A DNA stretch of 64,000 bases from Engraulis encrasicolus. Lineage: Eukaryota > Chordata > Actinopteri > Clupeiformes > Engraulidae. The stretch is taken from contig NC_085875.1 in assembly GCF_034702125.1 (NCBI RefSeq), positions 43,878,270 through 43,942,269 of the forward strand, given 5' to 3'. Made by a program: the position numbers and the translations under genes. Positions 10,401 to 22,914 of the stretch are shown here, one piece after another (positions within the stretch are counted from its first letter, which is position 1; each line of letters starts with the position of its first letter). The notes below the pieces were generated by a model. It was not told where the DNA came from, ran no database searches, and was given only the letters and a program-made list of their open reading frames with translations.

Positions 10401-13400
10401 TCGACTCTTTCTCCTGGAGGTTTTCTGTGAGCTCCTTGGCTTTCTGGTTTTGCTGGTCGATCTGCTCGAGGTGGAGCTGTCGTTCATCCACCAGCATGAG
10501 GGCAAAGGATTTCAGTTTCACCAGCTCATCTCTGACTTTCTCCAGCCGTTTTGTGTTCTCCTTATCCTTGCGAACTTGGTATGCTTTCTCTGTCTCCAGC
10601 AATTTCTTCAATCTAGTAGGGGTAATGAAAGCAAAAGACATATTAGAAACACAGTATATATCTGATTCAAGCATGATGATTTGTAAAATTAATAATGATT
10701 ATAAAACATATAAAAATATATAATAACACATATATGAACATCTTCCACATCTATGCATATTTCTCAAATGAACATTTACAGTTCTTTCACAAATTTAAAT
10801 TCTCAAAATTGCACATTGTCTGGAAAAGTAAAACCTGATGGATGAAATAAGTGTTGAACATTGTGTTCCCAAATATGCATTGTTTGGATGAAATATGCAA
10901 CTTTAAAAAGGAGCTGCCAGAATATTTAATTCATGCCCCATACATGACCCTGGTTCTTTCACAAATTCAAATTCCCAAAATTGCATATTGTCTGGAAAAG
11001 TCAAACCTAATGGATGAAATAAGTGTTGAAAATGTGTTCCCAAATTCATTTTTTTGGATGAAATATGCAACGTTAAAACTGAGTTGCCAGAATATTTAAT
11101 TCATGCCCCATGCATGACCTTACAGCGCTTCTGATGGAGCATGCCAAATCAAACTGGCACAATGAACCAGTGGCACTTGGGGGGCAAAGCGGTTGACACT
11201 GTAGGCTGAACCCTCATGTGATTCTTCCTGCTGGCATTTAACATGCTTCTCACACTTGATCTAACCAGAGCGCCTCACTCACTAGCAGCACAAACACACA
11301 GCCTTGCCAGCCAGAAGTGGCCCTACTGTTCTCTCTCTGCACTAGTGGCTGGAACCGTGACCAAAAATCCAAAATGGAAGTGAATGTTTAACTAAGCCCT
11401 TTAGTGGGCTATCTTCACCCCCTTTCCCTAATTCTCACACTGTCTACACACAGCCTTTCTTTGGAGACCCAGCAAGACCCTCATGTATTATGTGCACAAA
11501 GATTTGTCCTTAGAGGAATAGTCTTAACAAAAAAAAAGCATTCGTAAATATTGAAAGCAAGCAATCTTAAGATCTGTTGAACTTAGCACAAAACGTTTGT
11601 CAGTGTTATCAGTGTGAAATAGCATGACACTTCCATGTCACAGCTAAACAAAACAAAACTTACCCTCCTGTGTGAACAAGCCACCAGCAAGTCCCCTGTC
11701 AGAAAACCCAATATTAGTCCGTCTCGCTACTACTGCCACATTGCACCTTTTACTCCCCATCGAGTGAAACGTCAAATTCCAAGACATGCTGTCACACTAA
11801 TGAAAAGTGAAAAATGTGCAAAGTTGCACGGGACACACGGGCAAGCTACTGGTGATGTCATTGCGCCCTTATATGGCACAGATTTTGTTAAAAAAAGGCT
11901 TGGCTGTGTCTCTGAGGAGGTGGGATTATGTCTGTATGAGGGAGGCTGTTCTCTCCACTCGCTCTTTTCATTGGTCCCTCCCCCCTCTTTACATCTAATA
12001 AATTCTAGGCTTTTTAGTGTTGCGCTTGCTCATACAAAAATGGCCACATTTGTGTGGCTGGGGGGAAAAAAACAAGGTTCCAGTTCATGCATTCATTTCT
12101 TCTGTTTTGTACCGATAGGTAGAAAACAGAATTTTTAGAGATAGTAAAAGCATGACAGATTTCCGATTTTTTTTTTTTTTAATCAACGTGTAGAAGGGTG
12201 CATGAGGCACTGAGATAGGGGGGAGTGGAGTAATATCTGAAACAAATATTTGGGATCTATTAAAAGGAGATAGTAACTGGTAGTCAACACCTACTGTAAA
12301 CATTTCACTTTAACATTTCACAACAAGCACAGCTACTTTGGGACACCCAGACCAACCTCCTTCATTCAGATGGTTTTTTGTTTGCAGAATATGTGGAAGG
12401 GTACATTTGAGGAACTGCACATTCAGAGGGGGAAAAGTGCAACAATGCCTGAAACAATATCTGGGATCTATTCATAGTAAGTAGTAAATAGTCATCAACA
12501 CCGAATGTAAACATTTTGGAATTTGAACAGGGGCTGCCTATCTCAACAAGTAGAGCCACTCTTCGACACACACCCAAACCCCCACTATGCTTCATGACTG
12601 TGCAAAATCCATCCAACAAGTACTCTAAAAAAGACTTCGTTAGATAACACAACGCAAACAAGACCTGCCATTGATCACACTCAGCTTAACTTCTGTCCAC
12701 AGGGTATCGGAGTGCTGAAGCCCATTCTATATTTACATGCACACTTCTCATGGCTATTAACACCTTTTGAAACCCTCCCCACAGTTTACTCTCACGCAAA
12801 GGCCAGAGGCAGGAAGCCAACATTAAGGATTTAGGTCACAACACTCATTACTCTTATCCACACATGTCAAAAACATCAGTGCAAGGCTAAATGTCCTGTG
12901 TCGATCTTGGTCGGGTACAGCATTTAACGAGCTATAGGTAAATGAAACATTGGCCACAGTTGCTGGCGTGAGAAATCATCATTCCATCCGTTTCCCTGTT
13001 GCAGTGTTGTCGCTGTACATTTCTCAGTGTAACAATCATGAGTACTTTCACGAGTATAACAATCAAGAGTACTTTATGCGCCAAGACATGAATGTAACGA
13101 CCCTAATATAAGTTTGCAGTCACCAGAATGGCAGTGACCAAGCCATTCTGACTTAGTAGTGTAGTACTATAGTCATACATTTTCTTCAATGTATAGGAAT
13201 GTGTTCCATTGGTGGAATGGTGCTCACCAGGAGACAATAATATACCCAACAATATACACTAGTCACTTCAACAGACGCACAAACTTAAATGAAAACACTT
13301 TTGATTCATCAGTAACAGAGGTGTCATCCAGCTCACCCCTCATAATTGAAACACATGGAGGAACATACAGTTAAAAGCAATACAGATTATTGCACATTTC

Positions 13401-16400
13401 CATGACCTATGTGACAGGGAAAAGAGACTGACCCTTCTCTAATCAGGAGGGAAATTCTACACAGCTGTGCAACAACACTTGATACGGTTACCCTTTAACT
13501 CTATGAGCATCCTGCATGTACTGTGTAGTTGATACTATACACAGAGGCAGAAACCTGCGCTGTGTGACTGAATGAATGTCCTCTACTCACACTCCACACT
13601 GTTCATTTTGGATGTCGTTTTAAATACACAGTGAAAGGTCCAGAGACTGAGAGATGTCAGGCTGTGCATGTTGAACTTGGCCTTCAACATTTCCCCCACA
13701 AGCCACACAAAGCAAACACTTTCCAACACCAGGTCAATCCTGACACACTAATTGCTTCACTGAGAGACACGGTGAGACGGCCTTTTGGCAGGGGCACCTG
13801 GAGGGTTTTATTCTGGGTACCCACTAGGGGTGTAAATAATAATCGATATGTATCGATGAATTGATCCTACGGTTGACAAACGAATTGAATCGTATCGTAA
13901 CGTGGGGTATTCTTAAGTATCGTAAATAATCTAATCGCTGCCTTAAGAAATTGATATCAAAACGGAAGTTATCGCCATGGAAGCTATGATTTACACCCCC
14001 ACCACCATCATCAGGTACCAAACATAGTTCCTATAATGTTTCAAACAGAAAACAGGCAAACCCAGGTCTTTGACCCAGGTCTTTTTATAGCATCCATGGA
14101 CAGTTCCAGGAATTCCGTACATACGTACATACATACATATGACTGGGCATATGATTGGATGTAATTTTATTCATATTTATTTATGTGTGTGTGTGAGCGG
14201 GCGTGTGTGCACACTGGTGTGTGTACCAGTGCATGTGTGAGTTTGAAAGCGAAGGTGACCGAGGTCGTTCTTTGATAGGCTATCGGAAGTTTGGCAGGCC
14301 ACACTGGCCTCTGCCTTTTCATGACTACACAGAAGAGGAATGTGATACTGGCCAACCTGAGCTGAGCTGAGCCGAGGTAAGCCACTCCACATCACTCCGC
14401 TCCTCTCCTCTCCTCTCACTGCTACTTAGTGTTGCCAGATTGGGCGGTTACTCACCCAATTGGGCTGCTTGGGATAGCTGTCTGCGGGTAAAAACGGGAA
14501 AAATCGGCCATTTGGCGTTTTTTTCTGCAGTTTTATGCCCATAGAAATCAATGCAATTTGTAGACATTGGGTGCAATTTAGAGGCTCCAGGCGTTTTCTG
14601 AGCACCTTTTTGGGCGGAATTTGATCAGGCACATCTAGCAACACTGCTGCTACTGGACCTGGAGCGGAGACCTAGCTAACACATGTCTGGCAGGCGGCAA
14701 AGTGGCGGAGTCCACTTGCAGTTAAGCAGGCCATAGGAAATACCCTGGCAGATGGAAACCTGCCTCAGGCCAGTGAGGACGCCAATAACGTCCAAGGCAT
14801 TTAGAAGTCAGTTAACAGCCGTGGACGGAGCCAGGACAAAGTCATGTGAAAAGGCCCCCACCACCCAGTACATATAATGTAATGAGGACCCAATTCTAGG
14901 CCCCCTCAGTCCCTGGGCTCGGGACAACTGACCTGTTTGCAAGTGTATGTGTATGTCATGTGTGTGATGGGTTGAGTTCGCACACCTGTTCAGGTTGTAT
15001 GTGTGTATTTTGCCTTGAATTGTGCTTTACTGTGAGACCATTTTCATAAATTATTACAAAAGGAAACAGCATCTTAGTACAGTAAAGTAAAAAGTAATTA
15101 ATTCTCTGTGCCCTATTGTAGATGTGGTGAGGAGGCCAGTGAAAGAGTGACAGTTCAACTGCAAGTTCAAACGCTTGCCATGGTACACCTAACAGAGCAT
15201 GAAACTAGAGTCATTCTGGTCATCCATAAACAGACTCCAGACAGGTGCGGTTCAAGTTCTCTTCTGCTCTCTTATGAAATTCATGTGAAGAATCTCTCTT
15301 GCTCTCTCCCTCTCTCTCTCTGGGTCTGTCTCACTCTCGCTCTGAGTCTCTCTCGCTCTCTCTCTCTCTCCACATATTCCTCTCCTCTGTCTATTTCTTT
15401 CCCCCTCTCTATCCATCTCTTTCTCCACTGTTTAGCCCAGTCCCCTGCTCCTTCTCTATGTTTGCTGCATGGCCTTTGAAGCTGACAGCTTTGACATTGA
15501 TTTAGACTTCCTGTCTCTCAGCAGGTCTTTTCCCTATAAAAATCACGGCCTCTGTCCGTAAAGTACCGGTGTTTCACGCTCCATCTCTCTACTGCTGTGT
15601 GCTGTTTGAAGTCTATGACCTGTGGTGCAGGCTATAGCGGACCAATGTTCTGACCCCGCGCCGCGCACCAGCCAGTGCAACTCACAGTGTCCACTCCGAA
15701 TCACCCCTCTTATTCCACCTAAGCTCTCATATCATCCTGTGCAAAATGAACCGTGCCAACCAACCATCAACTATGTTACTGTCTTCTAAGCCACTGTATT
15801 CTGCATGAATGTGTGAATGTCTATTTAACTTCTTTGTGCAGTGTGGTATGGTGGAATGGTAATGGTAATGATCAAGTCTCAATTTGTTACTGTACTCAAG
15901 ACTTGGCAATGTCAACGCAATGTTGTTCAAATGATGCTGTAGTAGTAGATGCTGTGAACAGCATAGAATTTGAGAGATCTATGTCATGACGCCTTCCAGA
16001 TTCAGAAAACTGGGTCAGCTAGTCATAAAACACAGTGCTGTGCAGTCATGTCAAATCACCTGTGGAGTGTACACGAAGGTGCAACTACACTTTCAACTGA
16101 CAAGGAAGTGAAAAATCTTGAAAATCGTTCAGTTATAAATTGATATACACAAAATATACTATATGTACTGTCTATACACAAGATATACTATATGTAACTT
16201 TACTCTAGAGGAAGATCCAGACAGTTCAAATTTTACTGAAATAAAAAAATTGAAATTGGTAATTAATCATTAATCAAACACATAAAGAAAATAACAAATA
16301 ATACGATTGTGACTTTTTAAATGGTCTTCCAAAGAAAGGTTTCACGTTAATTGGATAGACGTTTTCAGAAAATGACATGGGCCTCGTATAACAACTTTCC

Positions 16401-18138
16401 TGACATGTTTTACACAACTACATGGTTCTTCCGCCATTCTTTCCTGCTTCTGTCAAATTTTCCATTGAGTGCCTCCAGTCCACAACATCTCTCTCACAAC
16501 AAGCGTAATTGCGTGTCTTTGATTGCCCAGGTCCCTGGGTGGCCCCTCGCTTTCCCCGCTTTTGAAAGTGTGCAGCTTCTTTCTTTCTTTTGGGCTCGTG
16601 TTGTGTTCATGCACACACCATGTCCCTTTCCAATCCTCCCCCAGTGATGTCGGGCCCATGCACCACAGAGCCCTCTATACATCTCTACCCAGCAGTCGTC
16701 TCTGGGTTTTGTCCTGGTGTGGGCAGGGCCGCTGACAGCTTTGGCCAGGCCCAGTACAAAGCCACATAAAGGGGCCCCCCACCCAATACATACAATGTAA
16801 TGAGGATCCAATTCTGGCCCCCTGCTCTCCCTGGGCCCGGGACAGCTGACCCCTTTGTCCCTCCCTGTCGGTTTCCCTGGGTGTGGGCAACGTAGCGAGC
16901 GGGACTCTGGTTTTGTGACCATACCGATGCTCTATGTGCAGTGACCCTTGCACTAAGTGTCATGGGAGCCTGCTCTGGTGCTCTGAGGGGGCTGTCAGAT
17001 AACGTCATGTAAACAGAGGAGGGGAAGGAGGAGGAGGAGGAGGGGAGAGCTAAGGCCTGTGGGGGTTGAGTTCCTGTGGTCTATATTGTCAGCACTCTAC
17101 AGACTAGATCACATGATGACTCGTGCACATTGCCTTTACAGGGAGAGGGTGGACGTGGATTTGTCCAATTCTATTTGGTATCGTATCGTGGTGTATTTTT
17201 CCGTGTGTTGAGTGGGCTGAGAGCAGTGTCCCATTGAAATGAATGTAGATGTAGTAGTTCACCAATTGTGGTGTGCTTTGAACACAATATCAAAAAGTCC
17301 AAGCTCATTGGTGTGACAGCAAGAGCACGACTTCAACCCTAATGTTCTATTTTCAAGGAGCATCGCGGACATGTTCGGTCGGGCCGGATATGCGCCGCGC
17401 TTACACCGTGCTTACACCGCGCTTCTGTGTACAAGGCATGATCTGTTTACATGTATTCTAACCATTTCGGACTGATACCGGACAAGTTCAGTGGACTGTA
17501 TCAGAGGGTTGCAAGTTTGAATCCCACCCCAGTAGACCCATCCATAGCTGAAGTGCCCTTGGACAAGACACCTACCTGACATTGCTACAAGTTGGGTGGG
17601 TGTCTACCCTTGTGCTTTTAACTAAAAAAAATAGCCATGTTTGAATAAAGGCTTTTTATCATTATTTTTTTGGTAAGAAGAGTGCCTTGGACTGCTCTTT
17701 TTGAGGACACTTCGTTTTCCCCCCACACCAAAGAGCACCTTCAAGATCTTTTTCCGCAATTCCAGAGCCCATTGGAGTTCTTCTTCACTTCATAAGTGTA
17801 AGCTGCTTTAGCTATAATTGTGAGTCACAATGTGTGTTTTCTGTCTCTCAATGTGTGTTCTCTGCCTCTCTCACCTCTCCCTCTCCTGCTCCAGTAGGTT
17901 GGTGAAGTCGTCGCTCTTGTTCATGTAGTCGGCGTGCTTCCTCTTCTCCGTGTCCAGCTCGTGCAGGGTGCGGCGATGACACTTCTCCACCAGGAGCAGC
18001 TGCTCCAGCATGCGCCGGTACGCCTCCTTGTGCTTGTCCTGTAGCCTGTCCAGCTGTGGCAGTAGCCATACACACAAACATACACACACACACACAGATG
18101 GACGCATCCACACACACACACACACAATCACACACACA

Positions 18139-18220
<82 letters not shown>

Positions 18221-18447
18221 ATTAGTTTATTTGGGAGGACCAATAATTATTGAGAAAACAATACAGTGCCCAAAACAATGTTGAAGAAGCAATAATGTGC
18301 CTTTTACTTAAATACCAAAATTTTTATGGTCTACAGCCTCTTCAAGGATACAAGTGGCATCTCCTTCTCCATATATGCAGCTATATAATACTGCCTATAA
18401 CTGCAGATAGCTGCTCTGCTTTCTTCTTATTTAAGCCAGCTAGTTTC

Positions 18448-18506
<59 letters not shown>

Positions 18507-18559
18507 AAGAAAAAGAAGGAAAGAAAGATAGATAGATAGATAGAAAAAGAAGGAAAGAC

Positions 18560-18618
<59 letters not shown>

Positions 18619-21600
18619 AACAACATTTGATTTGGACTGTACCGCTGCCATGGGCTTCTCGTACACGTCACCCCTCTGCTTGGAGGGGACAAGCAGGGCG
18701 TCCCTCTGCAGGGCCTGCAGGGCTTTGGTCGGGTCTGCAGAGCCATAGCGAGCCTCCAGAACTGCTTCAGCTCCTGCTGCTGTTGCTGCTGTTGCTGCTG
18801 TTGATGGTCCCGCTCCACCCTGCTGAGAGTGCAGCACGCGGATAACATCCTCACGTGCCTGTTCCACACAGGGATGAAAATACCAATACAAACAAACATA
18901 GGCATGAGCATACAAATATAAAAGGGGTAACACACAAATTAGGGGTGAATAAACAAACATAGGGGTGTGCAGAGAAGTAGAAAGGGGGGGGGGGGGTGCT
19001 CAGTGAATTGTGGGGTTGTGCTTGCAGATGACTTTGTCCTGGGCCCAACCAAGCCAGTGGCCTTGGGAGGGTGAATTTACAAACATACTAACTGTAGGTA
19101 TGAACACATAAACACCACAGCATGAATATGCAAACATAGTGGTGAACACAAACACCCGGAATGTTCCATCTGCAAACACATCTGTTCTTCTCCAGTCCTC
19201 CAGTCATAGTGAAACTTCACATCATTATGGCCACACTAAGTGAATTATCTGTCATAGACAACAACAGAGTGCTACGTCCACTAAATCTACTTAGTGTGGG
19301 CTTGACCCATGGAGACTCTCAATGCTAATCCACCACTGACACAATTTTGAAAATATTATTTGAGGTCAAGTAATAACTGTTGTTTTCGGACTTTCAGACA
19401 AAGCAGAGCTAAATGTAAGCGCGATTGTAGTACTGTATGCATGATGGACTTAATGTGAGTGCCTGCATTAGCATTGCACATTCTGTCAAAAGACCTTCAC
19501 ATTCTCTCATACCCTCATTCACACACACACACGCACACCAGTTACAAAGGCTGCCATATAAGGCACTGTTCTGCACGGAGCAGGGTGGTGTTCTCTGGAT
19601 ATTTTTCTCAGGAAATCAACAAATGACACTTTGGTTGCTGGGTGACTACCTCCTGCATCAGGCCTATTCAACTAGCAGCCCGTGGGTCAGATGCAGTCTG
19701 CAGTCTTAAAATTTTGTGTGGCCCAGCAACTGACCTTGTGAACTGTAGTTAAAGGGCATTTTTTGTGCTGTCTTATTTAACGTTGCAAACGAAAACCTGT
19801 GGGTTTTTTTCTCTCCATTTGACCCTTTTGGTACTGAAGCTGAATAGCCCTGTCCTAATACACTACTTGCCGTATTTCACAGAGATTTCAATAGCTAATA
19901 ATAATTTCAAGAACCTAATCTAATGATAAAAAACATTATGAACAATAAATCATTTCATATTATAGCTTAGTTTAAAGATGAAGAGTTCAGATGCAAAAAC
20001 CCCTAACTCCATTTCTGAAGACCTGCACTTCTATATTTTTAGAGAACCCCGTTGTTGGTTTGGTTTACATTCATGTACTTGATAATATATATAAATAGTT
20101 ATATTACATAAATAAAATAAAAAAATATGCAATTTTGATCGCTTTGTATTAAATAAAAATAAATGGAGATTATTTTCTGAAAAGGCACTTAGGGGGTTTT
20201 GCATCTGAAGTCTTCAGATGTAATGAAATCATAAAAAGAGGTACTGTATTCTATTCTCCCTGCATGGCACCAATCACAGACACTAGGTGGAGCCAAAAAC
20301 ATTATACGGTTCTTCATGCCTTGAGTTGTCATCCCTATTTACAGTCCAACTGCAACAGACACAATGCCCGTGCTGTGTTGGCATTATTTCAGCAATGGTG
20401 ACCTGTATAAGTAGTAGTGTGTCCCGTGCAGTGCATGTGAACAACCCGATGACTCGATGATCCCAGAATAAGCACTGTATGACCTCAGTAAGTGTGACCT
20501 CAGGCCTTGATGAAGTGTCATATCCACGGTGTCGCATCCACTGCTTAAAATACTCTTTATGCAAGAGGAAAAATGACTCCAGCTTTCCATCATTTCAGAG
20601 TGCCACTGTAAAACTGTTGGCACTTACTGAAAGCAACAAGCTTTGCTATGACAGATTGCCCGGTCCTCAACATTTAAAGCAAAATTGTACTTGTAAGGAA
20701 TTTTAACCAGAGTCTATGATTTGGTAATCATAAACACAATACATGGTTAGAGGAGAAATATTTATGCAGTTTTCACAATATGACTATGCAGGTTGCCAAA
20801 AGGTTATCTACCTGTTTTGTTATACTGGCAGCTTACTCTAAAAAATATTGATGATCTCTGAGTTCTAGCAAGTAGCGAACCCTGTTTCCCTTACTCCTCC
20901 CATGATGAGACATGTTTGTACTGGTATTGCCTGGCTTTGCCTCAGCACAAACAGTCTGCAAAGCCCTCCAGAGGGTCCATGCTGAGATGGCTTCCCAGCA
21001 GAGCCTCCGATGAGGCAAGGGAACTGGAGGCCAAAAGCTGAGCTTGCCTGGAGACTGACCAACACTTACAGAGGCCCTAAATGCCCCATAAGCCTAAAGC
21101 CCACCCAGCCTCAGATCGCTTCCAGAAAATAAGGCTGTTTACCAAAGGAGGGGGGACTTCAATTCGCTCTCTTGGTCTGGCCTGAAATGGCCGTTCATTA
21201 CACTAATGAGCCGGCTGTCGGTGCTATTGGGGCTGTGTCAAAAAGTTGCAGTGCAGCCTGCCACTATGTACAAGACCAGTGCTGTGTGCAGTTAAAACAG
21301 ACCCAAGCCAACGACATGACAATGAATAACTGGGTTTGGGTAGGGAAAAGTGATAATGGGCCGATTTAAAAAAGATAATGGTTCTGTGGTTTAGTCAAGT
21401 GGTTCCCAACGAGGGGTATGTGTACCAGTAAGGGTGCGTGGAAAATGTAACAAAAGTATGGAACACAGTCACATGGGGTAAAAGCAGAGATATGCAATAT
21501 GGTACAGCAAAAAAAGGCTTAAGGGGGTATTCAAGAGAAAACAGGTTGGGAAACATTACTGGACAACAAGGTTTTCAAAAGGTCTTTAACCCATTGACGC

Positions 21601-22733
21601 CTAAGGCACCTGCTAAAAAGGGTGCTGAATGCCTGAGCCCTTTTTAAGAAAAGCTGCCCTCAGCCTGTAAAAACCTAAATATCTTAGCTTCTGAAGCACA
21701 TAAAAATATGCACTAAGTTGCATTTAAACACTAAGACCCTCATCTTTCATTATAATGTGTTCATTCATCTCAAACAAACAGAGATTTTTAATAAAATTGT
21801 CTCAAATCTCATGTGCCTGAATGTTGCGTAATGCAGCTCCAGGCGCCAGGGCCAATGTTGCACAACGCAACATCAGGCATCAATGGGTTAAGTATCACTT
21901 TGCTGGCAGTTATTGGCACTGAAGAACAGCTCTGAATTGAGAATGAGAATTATGTAAGCTGCAATAGGGCCTCATCTGTTTCCTAGCGAGACTTATGTAG
22001 AAGAAATAAGGCGTGATAGAAAACACGCGACAATTTGGAATTTGAAGTTGGCCCTACATTGTTGGATCAACATCATTGGACTAAATTGAACTCAATAGGT
22101 TCTCTTGTCTTTGTCCTAAGACAAACTCTTAAAGACCTTGAGGTAAAAATCTAATAATCAATTTATTTTTGTATTTCTGCTCTTATCTTCTTATCTCATT
22201 TCTTCTGAGGGTTCCCTCAGGAAAAAAAGGGGAGATCAGTTTCGACAGTATGGTAAACAAAAATCTGTCCATCACCCTACCTGAACTTCTCCTTCCATGA
22301 CCCCGAGAAGTGCAAGAAGGTCCTCCTTAGACAAGTCCTTCAGTCCAAGACTGGGTTGATTACCATTTTCTATGGGTTGATCACCATTTACAGTGGGCTG
22401 AACACCATTTTCAATGGATTGATCACCATTTCCAGTGGGCTGATCACCATTTTCTGTGGGCAAACCACCATTTTCAATAGGCTGATCACCATTTTCTATG
22501 GGCTCATCACCATTTTCTATGGGCTTCTCTTCCGTTTTCTCTTCAATCTTCTCTTCATTTCCTGAGATCTCCTTCTCAGCGTTGGCATTCTTCTGTTTGC
22601 TCTTGTGCCTCTTGCTCTTGCTGGGGGCATTTCCTTTGCTCGGCTCTTCCTGAGCGATGTCGTTAGGCCCACAGGGCACCACCAGCACGCCATTAGTTTG
22701 GCTCTCTGTGCCGGCCTTGTTTTTCGACCGCAT
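7206..22733 (-). CDS. filip1: Filamin-A-interacting protein 1 (FILIP1); 5 coding exons, 1,290 aa
   Basis: FILIP1 binds filamin A, lowers its level and so controls actin organisation and neuronal migration. Coding exons (minus strand): 22733-22281, 18858-18643, 18053-17875, 10612-7798, 7415-7206, with GT-AG introns, consistent phases and 3,873 nt in total. Residues 1-151 are a low-complexity basic/acidic region with eight heptapeptide repeats. [18 protein letters not shown] opens the CortBP2-like N-terminal domain, which runs through [39 protein letters not shown] and [20 protein letters not shown] long SMC-like coiled coil follows (about 284-780). After it come the family blocks [74 protein letters not shown] and [17 protein letters not shown]. 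The C-terminus is [16 protein letters not shown] to IELKKS. Human is 1,213 aa; the extra length lies mainly in the N-terminal repeats. Confidence 0.96.
7798..10612 (-). CDS. filip1: filip1 large central exon (coiled coil and Ser/Pro-rich tail)
   Basis: A single 2,815-bp exon encodes about 939 residues. It starts [20 protein letters not shown], preceded by the acceptor CTACTAG and the A that completes an Arg codon. It ends PARPTLTV at GTG|GTGAGC. The first two thirds are heptad-patterned coiled coil. The last third is Ser/Thr/Pro-rich with proline-directed sites (SPVTI, SPEI, LSPVS). The open frame extends upstream to 10674 and downstream to 7747 only by read-through of intron. Confidence 0.96.
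10781..11122. repeat. Two-copy tandem duplication, period 172 bp
   Basis: Units 10781-10952 and 10953-11122 both begin gttctttcacaaatt and share ttgtctggaaaagt, atggatgaaataagtgttgaa, ggatgaaatatgcaac, and the end of the unit (gccagaatatttaattcatg). Intronic, no coding meaning. Confidence 0.85.
12185..12570. repeat. Diverged tandem duplication, period about 185 bp
   Basis: Two units share gaagggt, ctgaaaca, atctgggatctatt, gtcaacacc, tgtaaacatt and acaagcacagc/acaagtagagc in the same order. An old local duplication in filip1 intron 3. Confidence 0.55.
13825..14001. mobile_element. Short TIR element (TAGGGGTGTAAAT type)
   Basis: About 177 bp starting TAGGGGTGTAAATAAT and ending ATTTACACCCCCA, with several ATCGAT/TATCGAT-like motifs inside. 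The flanking bases do not give a convincing target duplication, so the termini are tentative. Confidence 0.5.
14427..14646. mobile_element. Non-autonomous hAT-type element, family B, copy 1
   Basis: A 220-bp element with termini TAGTGTTGCCAGAT and ATCTAGCAACACTG, flanked by a perfect 8-bp duplication ctgctact (14419-14426 and 14647-14654). Second copy at 30855-31078. Confidence 0.9.
14825..14945. mobile_element. Truncated family C element
   Basis: It shares ccaggacaaag, aaggccccc, cccagtacata, aatgtaatgaggac and cctgggctcgggac with the complete elements at 16724-16879 and 29453-29607. The left terminus is degraded and no target duplication is visible. Confidence 0.6.
15295..15375. repeat. 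CT-rich simple repeat
   Basis: Interrupted (TC)n with interspersed gggtctgtctc; polypyrimidine on the plus strand. Confidence 0.9.
16724..16879. mobile_element. Non-autonomous hAT-type element, family C, copy 1
   Basis: A 156-bp element starting CAGGGCCGCTGACAG and ending CCCTG, with 8-bp flanking duplications ggtgtggg (16716-16723 and 16880-16887). The identity extends by two bases because the element itself begins CA. Confidence 0.8.
17490..17660 (+). repeat. Degenerate tRNA-derived SINE
   Basis: A B-box-like segment ttgcaagtttgaatcccacc is followed by the SINE body phrase agtgcccttggacaagacacct. Part of a fish SINE family; A box not clear. Confidence 0.55.
17875..18053 (-). CDS. filip1: filip1 coding exon 3
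   Basis: It encodes [20 protein letters not shown] to NLLEQERE plus two bases of the following Arg codon. It is nearly identical to the FILIP1 CortBP2-like region. Acceptor CCACAG|CTGGAC; donor GAGAG|GTGAGA. Confidence 0.96.
18141..18217. repeat. (CA)n microsatellite
   Basis: About 38 uninterrupted CA units, preceded by imperfect CA-rich sequence from 18071. Confidence 0.98.
18449..18620. repeat. Compound (GATA)n - (GAAA)n microsatellite
   Basis: About 14 GATA units, an interruption with gaaagaaaaagaagg, a short GATA run, then about 15 GAAA units. Confidence 0.97.
18643..18858 (-). CDS. filip1: filip1 coding exon 2
   Basis: It encodes [15 protein letters not shown], an Ala/Thr run from an in-frame GCA/ACA triplet repeat (18776-18812), then [20 protein letters not shown] to [10 protein letters not shown]. 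216 bp, phase 0 at both ends. The triplet run sits where human has only a few residues. Confidence 0.95.
18859..22280 (-). other. filip1 intron 1 of the coding part (3.4 kb)
   Basis: Non-coding. Contains a poly-G run (18986-18996), a family C fragment (about 19018-19065, gactttgtcctgggccc) and a short TIR element (about 19980-20218). Otherwise unremarkable AT-rich sequence. Confidence 0.7.
19980..20218. mobile_element. Short TIR element (TTCAGATGCAAAA type)
   Basis: Left end gttcagatgcaaaaacccct and right end gggggttttgcatctgaag are inverted complements about 240 bp apart around AT-rich sequence. The target duplication is unclear. Confidence 0.6.
22281..22733 (-). CDS. filip1: filip1 first coding exon
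   Basis: ATG at 22733-22731, seven bases after the acceptor CTGTAG, so the exon starts at 22740 with a tiny 5' UTR piece. It encodes [12 protein letters not shown] (human starts MRSRNQGGES), a Lys-rich segment, eight heptapeptide repeats (residues 70-125) and [18 protein letters not shown]. The start agrees with the family's own N-terminus. Confidence 0.94.
22359..22526 (-). repeat. filip1: Coding minisatellite: eight 21-bp units in filip1
   Basis: Units read [56 protein letters not shown]. They are exactly in frame with no indels. Absent from the human protein as I recall it. Confidence 0.95.
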
Positions 22734-22914
22734 CTTGTACCTACAGACAGACACAAAGACAGACACACAGACACAAACGCATGCACATTCAGACACAAAT
22801 AAAAAAAACAATAGGCAAACAATCAGACTGATTTTGTACATATCCATGCTGACCTCCACAATAAACCAAACAGTAAGGTGTGTGACCACAAAATGCAGTT
22901 CAACAACAACAGGA

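Larger units (their letters stand above)
10613..17874 (-). other. filip1 intron 3 (7.3 kb)
   Basis: Non-coding, AT-rich. It contains a 172-bp tandem duplication (10781-11122), a diverged duplication (about 12185-12570), a bare-TIR element (13825-14001), hAT-type elements (14427-14646, 16724-16879), a truncated relative of the latter (about 14825-14945), a CT-rich tract (15295-15375) and a SINE relic (about 17490-17660). No additional exon was recognised. Confidence 0.7.
18054..18642 (-). other. filip1 intron 2, mostly microsatellite
   Basis: A 589-bp intron. More than a third is simple repeat: (CA)n at 18141-18217, (GATA)n at 18449-18505 and 18525-18544, (GAAA)n at 18561-18620. Confidence 0.9.

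Noticed and set aside
11635..12138. A 167-aa plus-strand frame in filip1 intron 3
   Set aside because: No recognisable domain and no splice or initiation context; its composition matches the surrounding non-coding DNA.
18381..18960. Minus-strand frames of 177-184 aa near filip1 exon 2
   Set aside because: Only the part 18858-18643 is real exon; the remainder is read-through of GATA/GAAA repeat and intron.
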